Shown here one piece after another: positions 1 through 7,055 of a stretch of DNA of 10,218 bases. The stretch's first letter is position 1. Each line of letters opens with the position of its first letter. This DNA is from JAUVYV01 sp964585535 (lineage in GTDB: Bacteria > Planctomycetota > Phycisphaerae > Sedimentisphaerales > Anaerobacaceae). The stretch lies in assembly GCA_964585535.1 (NCBI GenBank), contig CAZPDW010000073.1:1-10218 (forward strand), given 5' to 3'. Below the pieces are notes generated by a model. That model was not told the origin of the DNA. It did no database searches and saw only the letters and a program-made list of their open reading frames with translations. Position numbers and translations under genes: made by a program.

Positions 1-3
1 AAG

Positions 4-24
4 CCCCCGGCTTCATCCCGGGGG
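4..24. repeat. GC-rich hairpin at the left edge
   Basis: CCCCCGG (4-10) and CCGGGGG (18-24) form a perfect 7-bp stem around a 7-base loop. A2-T26 and a G3-T25 wobble can extend it slightly. No T-run follows on the plus strand, so it is not a textbook plus-strand terminator. Read on the minus strand it could end a transcript leaving the window at the left. Short GC hairpins of this style are often dispersed repeats, but copy number cannot be judged from this window. Confidence 0.5.
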
Positions 25-148
25 TTCTACCCAGAACCCAAACCGCCGACCAATTTCGAGCTGGCCGCCTTCTGCATCCCCCGACCCCGAAATTTGCTGC
101 TTCCGGCAGTAGTCGATTAGCCGGGCAGTATCAGCCGTCAATCCCGCC

Positions 149-170
149 AAAAAAAATACCTGTTTTTTTT
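149..170. repeat. A8/T8 palindrome (A-tract DNA)
   Basis: Eight A (149-156), the hexamer TACCTG (157-162) and eight T (163-170) form a perfect A/T inverted repeat. It is followed by A6 (173-178) and AATTTT (182-187), just before a TTGACA box. A hairpin ending in a T-run could act as a weak terminator. Clustered A-tracts in front of a promoter could also act as an UP element or as intrinsically curved DNA. The sequence shows the tracts; the function is inferred. Confidence 0.45.
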
Positions 171-189
171 ACAAAAAACGCAATTTTCT

Positions 190-216
190 TTGACAAAGCA
201 TCACAGGAACATTAGT
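190..216 (+). promoter_or_regulatory. candidate promoter for the histone-like gene
   Basis: A perfect -35 hexamer TTGACA lies at 190-195, directly after A/T-rich tracts that could serve as an UP element. The -10 box is poor: the best candidates (ATTAGT at 211-216, or TAGTTT at 213-218) match TATAAT weakly, with 15-17 bp spacing. The position suits the gene starting at 276, giving a leader of roughly 50 bases. Confidence 0.35.
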
Positions 217-262
217 TTTTTAGCAGCCATAGGTCGCTTTAAGCAATTTTAACCGCTGATAT

Positions 263-267
263 GGAGG
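263..267 (+). promoter_or_regulatory. ribosome binding site that sets the start at 276
   Basis: GGAGG is followed by 8 bases and then the ATG at 276. The upstream in-frame ATG at 261 overlaps this site and has no site of its own, so translation most likely begins at 276. Confidence 0.7.
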
Positions 268-275
268 ACTACTCA

Positions 276-449
276 ATGCAAGAGTACGAGAGCCTAAAGG
301 TACTGATTGCCGAAATCGAAGCCGACATCAACAAGGCCGAAGGCGGCAACAAGGCGGCAGGGACGCGTGTCCGCAAGCAAATGCAGAAGGTCAAACAGGC
401 GGCCCAGGACGTCAGAAAGTGCATCCTTGAAATCAGGTCCACTGACTGA
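276..449 (+). CDS. histone H1-like DNA-binding protein (Hc1 family)
   Basis: This is a small basic protein of 57 residues that probably binds DNA non-specifically and compacts or architecturally shapes the nucleoid. The sequence shows a Lys/Arg-rich helical pattern with the stretch GNKAAGTRVRKQMQKVKQAA at residues 24-43. This closely resembles the short Hc1/histone H1-like proteins of Bacteroidetes, Chlamydiae and other PVC bacteria, which typically carry an acidic first helix (here about residues 3-20), then an N-K-A-A-G-T-R-V-R-K turn and a basic second helix. The length fits the short form, without the long Lys/Ala-rich tail of chlamydial proteins. The start at 276 is chosen over 261 because GGAGG sits 8 bases ahead of it. 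It stands alone behind an A-tract-rich candidate promoter. The family match is confident; the cellular role is inferred from the family. Confidence 0.85.
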   Translation: MQEYESLKVLIAEIEADINKAEGGNKAAGTRVRKQMQKVKQAAQDVRKCILEIRSTD

Positions 450-583
450 ATCACAGAGTAGCCGTTTATAACGCCGAACACCGCGCTCATTTCGACTCAG
501 TCCCGGCAAGTCGCGTTAAGGACCGGCCGCGGACGCATCGTTTTGTTTGCGCGTAATTTCTTTTGAGTTGGAGTTTCTAATAT

Positions 584-1063
584 ATGCCGCCGCCTTTATT
601 GCTAAACTTATCACAAATGGACCTTACAGCCGAGCCGGTCTTCAATAAAGAAGACATCCGCCGGGTAAATCCCCAGCGGTTCGAGATGCAGCATCTCGAC
701 GGCATCCTCTGGTATGACAAGGATAATTTTCTCATTCTGGGCTACAAGGACGTAACCCACAGGGAGTTCTGGATTCGCGGCCACATCCCCGGCAGGCCGA
801 TTATGCCCGGCGTGATAATGGTCGAATCCGCCGCCCAGCTTTTGAGCTTCTTCGTAAAGAAAGTCTATCGCGAGGAATGCTTCATCGGCTTTACGACCAT
901 CGATTCCGCCAGGTTCCGCTCCACCGTCGAGCCGGGCCGGCGGCTCTGGCTGTTAGGCAAGATTATAAAGTTCAAAAAGGGCAGGAAATACAACGCCTAT
1001 ATCCAGGGCCTGGTCGACGGCACTATGGTTTTCGAGACCGAGGTGTCCGGCATGGCCGTCTGA
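584..1063 (+). CDS. FabZ/FabA-type (3R)-hydroxyacyl-ACP dehydratase-like protein
   Basis: This is a hot-dog-fold protein of 159 residues, within the usual 140-160 range for FabZ. The active-site region reads GHIPGRPIMPGVIMVESAAQ (66-85). It contains the catalytic His67 and the Glu81 on the central helix, in the order seen in FabZ. FabZ dehydrates 3-hydroxyacyl-ACP to trans-2-enoyl-ACP in cytoplasmic fatty-acid elongation. This copy is not next to lpxC, lpxA or other fab genes. It also has a longer N-terminal segment (about 35 residues before the core), so it may be one of several paralogues and could act on a specialised acyl-ACP. The start ATG at 584 has GGAG ten bases upstream. Another in-frame ATG (residue 12, position 617) is possible. 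Fold and catalytic residues are clear; the exact substrate is not. Confidence 0.85.
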   Translation: MPPPLLLNLSQMDLTAEPVFNKEDIRRVNPQRFEMQHLDGILWYDKDNFLILGYKDVTHREFWIRGHIPGRPIMPGVIMVESAAQLLSFFVKKVYREECFIGFTTIDSARFRSTVEPGRRLWLLGKIIKFKKGRKYNAYIQGLVDGTMVFETEVSGMAV

Positions 1064-1161
1064 GCCAAACCCTCCGTCGCGCCGGGCAGGATAAACCACG
1101 TTAAACCGTTGTCTCGCTGGGAGTACAGCGTGATTTGTCGTTGCAGTGGAGCTTACCGGCG

Positions 1162-2058
1162 TCAGAGCATATCGTCAAGACCTGCCGCCCTTTTTGCCGA
1201 CTCGACTGTATTGTAGAGCAGCATCGTTATCGTCATAGGCCCGACGCCGCCCGGCACCGGCGTAATGAAGCTCGCTTTTTCCTTTACCGCCTCGAAGTCC
1301 ACGTCACCGACAAGCCGGTACCCGCGTTTTTTCGTCGCATCCTCGACGCGGTTGACTCCCACGTCAATGACCACGGCCCCGTCTTTTATCATATCGGCGG
1401 TTATCGTATTGGGTCTTCCCGCCGCGGCTATCACAATATCGGCCCGCATAGTATGAGCCGGAAGGTCTTTCGTCCGCGTATGGCAGACCGTTACCGTCGC
1501 ATTGCCCGTTTTGTTTTTCTGGACAAGCATATTCGCCAGTGGCTTGCCCACGATATTGCTTCTGCCCACAATCACGATGTCGGCGCCGGCAATTTTCACG
1601 CCGCTTCGCATCAAAAGCTGAATAATCCCATGCGGCGTGCAGGGCAGAAACGCCTTCTCGCCGACAACCATTTTTCCCACGTTGACCGGATGAAAGCCAT
1701 CGACGTCCTTGGCGGGGTCTATCGAAAGTAAAACCTCCGCCTCATTCAAATGTTTAGGCAGCGGCAGTTGAACCAAAATCCCGTTTATCTTCGGGTCATT
1801 ATTCATTTTCTCCACCAGGGCCATCAATTCTTCCTGACTCGTTTCGGCCCTCAGGCGATTGTCGTCTGAGTATATCCTGATTTCGGCGCACGCCCGCTCC
1901 TTGGCCCTGACGTAAGAGGCAGATGCCGGGTCTTCGCCGACTAAGACAACGCCCAATCCGGGGACGATGCCCTTTTGTTTAAGCCGCTCGACCTGGGCTT
2001 TAAGCTCGGCCCGCATATCAGCCGCAATTGCCTTGCCGTCGATGATTGTCGCTGTCAC
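1162..2058 (-). CDS. folD: bifunctional methylene-THF dehydrogenase / methenyl-THF cyclohydrolase FolD
   Basis: FolD interconverts 5,10-methylene-THF, 5,10-methenyl-THF and 10-formyl-THF in the cytoplasm using NAD(P). The 298 residues match the family length. Visible motifs are the substrate-site Tyr49 and catalytic Lys53 in YVRAKERACAE, QLPLP (97-101), DVDGFHP (118-124), PCTPHG (139-144), the nucleotide-binding loop GRSNIVGKPLA (165-175) and the C-terminal PVPGGVGPMT (267-276). Translation starts at a GTG preceded nine bases upstream by AAAGGAG. The gene follows fhs by 27 bp on the same strand, so the two are probably co-transcribed and work in sequence: formate is activated to 10-formyl-THF by Fhs and then converted or reduced by FolD. 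It converges on the FabZ-like gene with about 100 bp between the stops. I am very sure of the identity. Confidence 0.97.
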   Translation of the reverse strand: MTATIIDGKAIAADMRAELKAQVERLKQKGIVPGLGVVLVGEDPASASYVRAKERACAEIRIYSDDNRLRAETSQEELMALVEKMNNDPKINGILVQLPLPKHLNEAEVLLSIDPAKDVDGFHPVNVGKMVVGEKAFLPCTPHGIIQLLMRSGVKIAGADIVIVGRSNIVGKPLANMLVQKNKTGNATVTVCHTRTKDLPAHTMRADIVIAAAGRPNTITADMIKDGAVVIDVGVNRVEDATKKRGYRLVGDVDFEAVKEKASFITPVPGGVGPMTITMLLYNTVESAKRAAGLDDML

Positions 2059-2067
2059 CGCCTCAAA

Positions 2068-2074
2068 CTCCTTT
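2068..2074 (-). promoter_or_regulatory. ribosome binding site supporting the GTG start of folD
   Basis: On the minus strand AAAGGAG lies nine bases before the GTG whose first base is 2058. This supports GTG initiation, which gives the normal FolD N-terminus. Confidence 0.65.
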
Positions 2075-2085
2075 CAAAGCCGTCG

Positions 2086-3849
2086 TCAATACAATCCCTG
2101 CACCTTTCCCGTATTCACATCGACATCGATATAACGAAAGGCCGGGTTCGAGCCGGTACCCGGCATCAGCTTTATTTTACCGGCCAGGGGCACGACGAAC
2201 TCGGCTCCCTTGTACACCAAAATATCACGAATCGGGAGCTGCCAGCCGATTGGCCTGCCCTTGAAGCCGGGGTCGTAGGACAAGCTCAGGTGGGTTTTGG
2301 CCATACACAGGCCGAAGGCATTCGTCTGCGCATCGGCTTCTAACTTTTTTATTTTCTCCAGCGCCTTTTCCGTATATGAAACGCCGTTGGCGCCATAGAC
2401 ATCCTTTGCAACTCGCTCGATTCTCTGTCTGAGAGTCATATCCGAATCGTACAAGAATCGAAAGTCATTTTTCTGTTCGCAGGCGTCGATGACGGCGTCG
2501 GCCAATTCGAGCGCGCCGTCGCCGCCTTTGAGCCAGTGTTCCGAGATTACGCAGGTTGCGCCGTGCTGGACGGCTATTATCTTTACAAGCTCATGCTCGG
2601 CGGGTGTATCGCTGTGGAAGCTGTTGATACAGACGATGGGTTTTATCCCGCTCTTTTTAACAATATCGATGTGAGCGACGAGGTTCTCGCAGCCCTTCTC
2701 GAGAAGGCCAAGGTTCTCTTTTATATAGGCCTCGTCGAGCCGTGCGCCCGGCTTTACGGGCGGCCCGCCCCCGTGCATTTTCAATGCCCGCACCGTCGCC
2801 ACTATCACGACCGCATCCGGCTTCAAACCCGACAGCCGGCACTTCAGGTTCCAAAACTTCTCGTAGCCGATATCCGTACCAAAGCCGCTCTCGGTGACGT
2901 GATAGTCGGCGAGCCGGGTCCCTACCAAATCCGCAATCACCGAGCTTTGCCCAATGGCGATATTCGCAAAAGGCCCGGCGTGAACAAAGACCGGCTGGCC
3001 CTCAATCGTCTGCAGCAAGTTCGGCATAAGCGCATCGACCATCCACGCCGTCATCGCACCATCGACCTCAAGGTCAGCGGTGGTAATATCCTTTCCGGCC
3101 CGGTCCTTTGCCAGCACCATTTTCGCTATCCGCCGGCGAAGATCCTTCAAACTTCTCGCCACCGATAGTATCGCCATCACCTCGCTCGAAGCGGTCATCT
3201 GGAATCCCGAGCTCATTTCGCAGCCGTCCATCTTGGAGCCGATTCCTATTCGAATGTTCCTCAGGGATTGGGCGCAGAGATCCATCGCCCAGTTGAACTG
3301 GACCGAATCGGGGTCGATATCGAGCCGGCGCAGGTTGCGGGCCGCAAGACGTTCGTCGTCGTAATTACTTTCGTGCTGCATCCGAGCTGTCAGCGCCACC
3401 ATAGCGAGATTGTGCGCGTTGGTTACCGAGTCGATGTCGCCGGTAAGGCGTATCGAGAATGGGACCAGGGGTATGCACTGCGACAGGCCTCCGCCGGCGG
3501 CGCTTCCCTTTATATTGAAAGTGGGTCCGGCGCTCGGCTGGCGTATCGCCCCGGTCGGCCTCTTGCCGCGCTTCGCCAGGGCCTGCACGAGGCCGATTGT
3601 CGTGGTGGTCTTGCCCTCGCCGAACGGCGTCGGCGTAATGGCCGTTACATCGATATACTTTGCCGCAGGGCCGTTGCCGAGACGCCCGAGCACCTTCGAG
3701 AAATCCACCTTGCCAAGCGTATGGCCCACCGGGTGGAGCTCATCGGTTTTCAGCCCCATCTCATCAGCCAACTGAAAAACCGGCTTTATATTCTTCTGGG
3801 CCATCTCCGCTATCTGCCAGTCCGTCATTTCCCTCGGGTCAAGTTTCAT
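2086..3849 (-). CDS. fhs: formate--tetrahydrofolate ligase (10-formyl-THF synthetase)
   Basis: Fhs couples ATP hydrolysis to the joining of formate and tetrahydrofolate, giving 10-formyl-THF. It is the entry to the folate C1 pool and the second step of the methyl branch of the Wood-Ljungdahl pathway. The protein is 587 residues, slightly longer than the usual ~555-560. The P-loop TPTPFGEGKT lies at 72-81. Other conserved blocks are QPSAGPTFNIKGSAAGGG (104-121), VHAGPFANIAIGQSS (289-303), EHWLKGGDGALELA (437-450), CMAKTHLSLSYDP (515-527) and the C-terminal LMPGTGSNPAF (561-571). In the active-site block the sequence reads ANIAIGQSS where the acetogen type has ANIAHG, which points to the other recognised clade rather than to damage. 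The ATG is preceded by AAGGTGG seven bases away. No corrinoid protein, CO dehydrogenase or formate dehydrogenase gene is present here, so an acetogenic role cannot be claimed. Confidence 0.97.
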   Translation of the reverse strand: MKLDPREMTDWQIAEMAQKNIKPVFQLADEMGLKTDELHPVGHTLGKVDFSKVLGRLGNGPAAKYIDVTAITPTPFGEGKTTTTIGLVQALAKRGKRPTGAIRQPSAGPTFNIKGSAAGGGLSQCIPLVPFSIRLTGDIDSVTNAHNLAMVALTARMQHESNYDDERLAARNLRRLDIDPDSVQFNWAMDLCAQSLRNIRIGIGSKMDGCEMSSGFQMTASSEVMAILSVARSLKDLRRRIAKMVLAKDRAGKDITTADLEVDGAMTAWMVDALMPNLLQTIEGQPVFVHAGPFANIAIGQSSVIADLVGTRLADYHVTESGFGTDIGYEKFWNLKCRLSGLKPDAVVIVATVRALKMHGGGPPVKPGARLDEAYIKENLGLLEKGCENLVAHIDIVKKSGIKPIVCINSFHSDTPAEHELVKIIAVQHGATCVISEHWLKGGDGALELADAVIDACEQKNDFRFLYDSDMTLRQRIERVAKDVYGANGVSYTEKALEKIKKLEADAQTNAFGLCMAKTHLSLSYDPGFKGRPIGWQLPIRDILVYKGAEFVVPLAGKIKLMPGTGSNPAFRYIDVDVNTGKVQGLY

Positions 3850-3893
3850 ATCTGTTCCACCTTATCAAATCTGCTTACAGTACAAAATCGTTT

Positions 3894-4003
3894 TGTAGCC
3901 GTTCACAGGTTAAATGTGTCATTTTACGTCAATTCGAGATTGCTTCGTCGTAAACTCCTCGCAATGACACAAAAAAGAGGTTTACGCCTCGTGAACGGCT
4001 ACA
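3894..4003. repeat. nested inverted-repeat element with perfect 13-bp ends (MITE- or palindrome-type)
   Basis: The outer arms TGTAGCCGTTCAC (3894-3906) and GTGAACGGCTACA (3991-4003) are perfect reverse complements. Inside them TGTGTCATT (3915-3923) pairs with AATGACACA (3963-3971). The core (3936-3961) reads on the minus strand as GCGAGGAG ... ACGAAGCAATC, a pattern I recall as resembling dispersed palindromic repeats in many bacterial genomes. GAGG (3977-3980) and CCTC (3987-3990) make a further small hairpin around TTTACG. No coding capacity is present, and no clear target-site duplication flanks the arms. The structure is seen directly; its mobile origin is inferred. Confidence 0.7.
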
Positions 4004-4044
4004 TCACTTTTATCATTTTCGATTGGCTGTTGTCAAGCTCTTAA

Positions 4045-4140
4045 TCCTGCTGAAGTTACAAGCAGAAGTCCGGCCCGGCCCGCCACAGGGATGGCGATGG
4101 AAGACAGGCGCTTCGGCAGCCAATAATTCGTCCGCCTGCA
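4045..4140 (+). promoter_or_regulatory. GC-rich structured segment, possible 5' leader
   Basis: CGCCA (4081-4085) pairs with TGGCG (4092-4096). CAGGCG (4105-4110) pairs with CGCCTG (4133-4138). The stretch around AGTCCGGCCCGGCCCGCCAC (4067-4086) faintly recalls the conserved CCGCCAC core of cobalamin riboswitches, but a proper B12 box is not seen. It lies 90-180 bases before the gluconolactonase-like gene. I call only a possible structured leader. Confidence 0.15.
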
Positions 4141-4229
4141 GCGTCTTTGCACTTTACTATTACGCTTGCCGGGAGTATTGTGTCATTATCCGTTTCGAGC
4201 CGAAACTCTTTTTACGAAAGGGCTAAATT

Positions 4230-5942
4230 ATGAGAAAAACAGCTATATTGTTTGGCAGTTTAGCAGTTTTGTTCTGCCTCGATTCCGCTAAGAGTTCGGT
4301 TGTTGCCGGCGGCGCCAAACTCGAACGGCTCGCCGAGGTTTTTTCGTTCACCGAAGGCCCCGCCGCCGACGACAAAGGGAACGTCTATTTCACCGACCAG
4401 CCCAACGACAAAATCTACGTATGGTCAACCGCCGGCAAGCTCTCGGTCTTTCTCGACGGCTGTGAGCGCTCGAACGGCCTGTACTTCGACTTGAACGGCG
4501 ACCTGCTGGCCTGCGCCGATTTGCACAACCGGCTCGTCTCGTTCGACAGCAACGGCAAAATGACTATCTTAGTCGATAATTACAAGGGCAAGCTGCTCGA
4601 CGGCCCGAACGACCTCTGGCGGGACCGCAAAGGCGGCATATACTTCACCGACCCGTTTTATAAGAGAGACTACTGGGACAGGGGCCCGGCCGAGCAGCCA
4701 GGGGAGTATGTCTATTACCTGAGGCCCGACCGCAAAACCCTCGTCTGTGTCATAACCGACCTCACCCAGCCGAACGGCATCATAGGGACAGCCGACGGCA
4801 AGACACTCTACATAGCCGACATCGGCGCCGGCAAAACTTACAGCTATACAATTAACGATGACGGCACGCTCTCGAACAAAAAGCTGTTCTGCGAAATGGG
4901 CTCCGACGGTATGACCATCGACAGCGCCGGCAACGTTTATCTTACCGGCAAAGGCGTCACCGTCTTCGACAAGGCCGGCAAAAAAATCGACCACATCGAT
5001 ATTCCGAAACGCTGGACCGCAAACGTTACCTTCGGCGGCCCGACATTCGATACGCTGTTCATCACCGCCTCCGATTCGCTCTATTCGGTAAAAACCAAGA
5101 CACACGGCGTCACCCGGCAATCCGCCGGGGCCGAATCTCTCATCGCACCGGGCGCAAAACTTGAAAAACTAAGTGGCGGCTTTGGTTTTACCGAAGGCCC
5201 TGCCGTCGACTCGAAGGGAGACGTCTATTTCAGCGATATCCCCAACAACCACATCCATATATGGGCCACCGAGGGCAAGCTTTCCACATTTCGTGAAAAC
5301 TCGGGCGGCGCAAACGGCCTGTTCTTCGACGAGAAGGGAAATCTTTATGTCTGCGAAAGCAAGAACCGCCGAATATCGAGAATAGATACCAACGGCAAAG
5401 TTACCGTTCTCGCCGACAACTACAAGGGCAAAAAGCTGAACAGCCCCAACGACCTGTGGCGGGCGGCGAATGGCGGTATTTATTTTTCAGACCCTCGTTA
5501 CGGCCGGAGCAGAGACGATATGGAGCTGCCCGGCGAATACGTTTTCTACATTCCGCCGGGCGCCGGAGAAGCGGTCCTTGTAATCGACGATATGGTCCGG
5601 CCCAATGGCCTGATTGGCTCAGCCGACGGCAAACTGCTCTACGTCGCCGACCACGGTGACAACAAGACCTGGGTCTATAAAGTAAATTCCGACGGGACAC
5701 TTTCGGACAAGAAGCTCTTTACTCCGGAGGGCTCCGATGGAATGACCATCGATGAAGAAGGTAACATTTATCTGACGACCGATGCCGTCAAAGTCTATAA
5801 TTCGAGTGGCGAAAGAATCGAGACTATTGAGATACCCCAGCGACCTTCCAACGTCTGCTTCGCAAGAGCAGATAACAAAACGCTCTTTGTAACCGCCCGC
5901 ACCTGCCTCTACGCAGTGAGGATGCGGGTAAAAGGTCTGTAA
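4230..5942 (+). CDS. exported tandem SMP-30/gluconolactonase-like protein (two SGL propellers)
   Basis: The 570-residue protein starts with a Sec-type signal (Met-Arg-Lys, hydrophobic stretch about 5-17) and should act outside the cytoplasmic membrane. Two SMP-30/gluconolactonase/LRE-like six-bladed propeller units follow: about 30-290 and 310-566. Matching motifs recur with an offset of about 280 residues: FTEGPA (40-45 and 320-325), DNYKGK-x-L-x-x-PNDLWR (116-131 and 396-411), GGIYF-S/T-D (135-141 and 415-421), PNG (181-183 and 458-460) and GSDGMTID (224-231 and 501-508). In the family the Glu, Asn and Asp of these motifs bind a divalent metal at the lactonase site. Both copies keep them (Glu42/322, Asn182/459, Asp226/503), so both units may be active. 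The likely reaction is hydrolysis of a sugar lactone, but the substrate is unknown. A GAAAGG site lies eight bases before the ATG. The DUF362 gene follows after 18 bp. Confidence 0.88.
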   Translation: MRKTAILFGSLAVLFCLDSAKSSVVAGGAKLERLAEVFSFTEGPAADDKGNVYFTDQPNDKIYVWSTAGKLSVFLDGCERSNGLYFDLNGDLLACADLHNRLVSFDSNGKMTILVDNYKGKLLDGPNDLWRDRKGGIYFTDPFYKRDYWDRGPAEQPGEYVYYLRPDRKTLVCVITDLTQPNGIIGTADGKTLYIADIGAGKTYSYTINDDGTLSNKKLFCEMGSDGMTIDSAGNVYLTGKGVTVFDKAGKKIDHIDIPKRWTANVTFGGPTFDTLFITASDSLYSVKTKTHGVTRQSAGAESLIAPGAKLEKLSGGFGFTEGPAVDSKGDVYFSDIPNNHIHIWATEGKLSTFRENSGGANGLFFDEKGNLYVCESKNRRISRIDTNGKVTVLADNYKGKKLNSPNDLWRAANGGIYFSDPRYGRSRDDMELPGEYVFYIPPGAGEAVLVIDDMVRPNGLIGSADGKLLYVADHGDNKTWVYKVNSDGTLSDKKLFTPEGSDGMTIDEEGNIYLTTDAVKVYNSSGERIETIEIPQRPSNVCFARADNKTLFVTARTCLYAVRMRVKGL

Positions 5943-5960
5943 TTACGGGGACAACCAAAT

Positions 5961-7043
5961 ATGTCAGCACGTAATAATCTTTTGAATCGGCGGCGTTTTC
6001 TAAGCCGGCTCGGCTCAGGCGTTGCCGCCGTCGCCCTCGGCGCGAATTCTGTCATACTGCCCGGCTGTAACAGCCCGGACGGCACAAAATCTCGGACCCC
6101 CGCAGCCGCTGCTGCGGGCGGCAATCCGCTCTTCAAGAAGCGCACCGGCCCGGCCGATGTTACACTCGTCAAGGGAAACGACCGGCGTGAAATCGTCTAT
6201 CAATCGCTCAAGATGATTGAAGACGATGTCCTGTCATCCATCGGCGATAAGAAAATCCTGATAAAACCCAATATGGTCGCCACCAACTACTCTCTCTGTG
6301 CGACCCACCCCGACGCCGTCCGAGCAATTCTGGACTTCTTGAGCCCGCATTACAAAAAGCAAATCATCATCGGCGAGGCGACCGCCTTCGGGGATACATT
6401 TGACGGCTTCAAAAATTACGGCTACCTGCCGCTCGAAAAGGAATACAACGTTAAGCTAATCGACCTGAACCGCGCGCCTTTTCGGTACCATTACGTATTC
6501 GGCTGGGGCAATCGCCCGCTGCGGATTAGAATCGTTTCGACCTTTTTCGACCCGGATACCTACATCATCTCGGCCGCAAGAATGAAAACACACGACCGCG
6601 TCGTTACGACACTGTCGCTGAAGAACGTCCTTCTCGGCTCGCCCGTCAGCGACGGCCGGGGCAACGACAAGGAGCTTATGCACACCACCGGCCGGGCCGT
6701 CAATACCGTTCTGCACTACAATATGTTCCACCTTGCCCAGCAAATCTACCCGGACCTGGCCGTCATCGACGGCTTCGAGGCGATGGAAGGCGAAGGGCCC
6801 ACGATGGGGACACCCTTCGACGCCCGCATAGCGCTTGCAAGCCGTGACCCGCTCGCCGCCGACACCCTCGCAACGAAAATTATGGGTTTTGACCCCACCC
6901 GTATTATGTACCTGTCGGCGATGAACCAGGCCGGTATGGGGCAGGGCGACCTCGATAAAATAAACATCCTCGGCACGCCCTTAAGCCAATGCCGGTACCA
7001 TTTTGAGCCGAACCGGCACATAGCCGAACTTTACAACCTGTAA
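5961..7043 (+). CDS. DUF362-family Tat-exported lipoprotein
   Basis: The protein has 360 residues. It begins with a twin-arginine signal (NRRRFL at 9-14, then a hydrophobic stretch) that ends in a lipobox-like LPGC with Cys36, so it is probably folded before export and anchored in a membrane. An Ala/Gly-rich linker (about 47-54) follows. The DUF362 domain shows KPNMV (102-106), HPDAVRA (116-122), GEA (138-140), KTHDRVVTTLSLKN (209-222), DGFEAMEGEGP (270-280) and DPLAADTLATKIMGFDP (296-312). Some DUF362 proteins carry a C-terminal ferredoxin domain. This one has only three cysteines (36, 113, 344) and so no Fe-S cluster motif. The biochemical role of DUF362 is not established, and I do not propose a reaction. 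It lies 18 bp after the gluconolactonase-like gene and 12 bp before the DUF72 gene, which suggests one transcript. Confidence 0.88.
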   Translation: MSARNNLLNRRRFLSRLGSGVAAVALGANSVILPGCNSPDGTKSRTPAAAAAGGNPLFKKRTGPADVTLVKGNDRREIVYQSLKMIEDDVLSSIGDKKILIKPNMVATNYSLCATHPDAVRAILDFLSPHYKKQIIIGEATAFGDTFDGFKNYGYLPLEKEYNVKLIDLNRAPFRYHYVFGWGNRPLRIRIVSTFFDPDTYIISAARMKTHDRVVTTLSLKNVLLGSPVSDGRGNDKELMHTTGRAVNTVLHYNMFHLAQQIYPDLAVIDGFEAMEGEGPTMGTPFDARIALASRDPLAADTLATKIMGFDPTRIMYLSAMNQAGMGQGDLDKINILGTPLSQCRYHFEPNRHIAELYNL

Positions 7044-7055
7044 ACATTCTGCTTT

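Larger units (their letters stand above)
3850..4229. other. 380-bp divergent intergenic region
   Basis: This region separates the divergent fhs-folD operon and the gluconolactonase-like gene. The part nearest fhs carries a nested inverted-repeat element (3894-4003), listed separately. The part from about 4045 to 4140 is GC-rich and can fold into two short stems, also listed separately. Promoters for both directions must lie here, but I found no pair of boxes good enough to call. The open frame at 4023-4226 shows no protein-like pattern and is not called. Confidence 0.6.

Noticed and set aside
1115..1130. CGCTG...CAGCG as a bidirectional terminator between the converging FabZ-like and folD genes
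   Set aside because: The stem is only 5 bp with a 6-base loop and no T-run on either side, too weak to call.
1135..1731. Long plus-strand open frame (198 codons) opposite folD
   Set aside because: It lies entirely antisense to folD, its translation has no recognisable protein pattern, and the folD frame explains the conservation.
2086..3849. fhs as evidence for acetogenesis (Wood-Ljungdahl pathway)
   Set aside because: Fhs and FolD are also used for ordinary folate C1 supply. No CODH/ACS, corrinoid protein or formate dehydrogenase gene is in the window.
3924..3934. Minus-strand TTGACG box inside the repeat element as a -35 for fhs
   Set aside because: No acceptable -10 hexamer lies 15-19 bp downstream on the minus strand.
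3268..4044. Plus-strand open frame of 258 codons opposite the 5' part of fhs
   Set aside because: It is a shadow of fhs in GC-rich coding DNA and runs through the inverted-repeat element. There is no ribosome binding site or domain pattern.
4023..4226. 67-codon open frame in the divergent spacer
   Set aside because: No ribosome binding site and no protein-like composition; it overlaps the region needed for the promoter or leader of the gluconolactonase-like gene.
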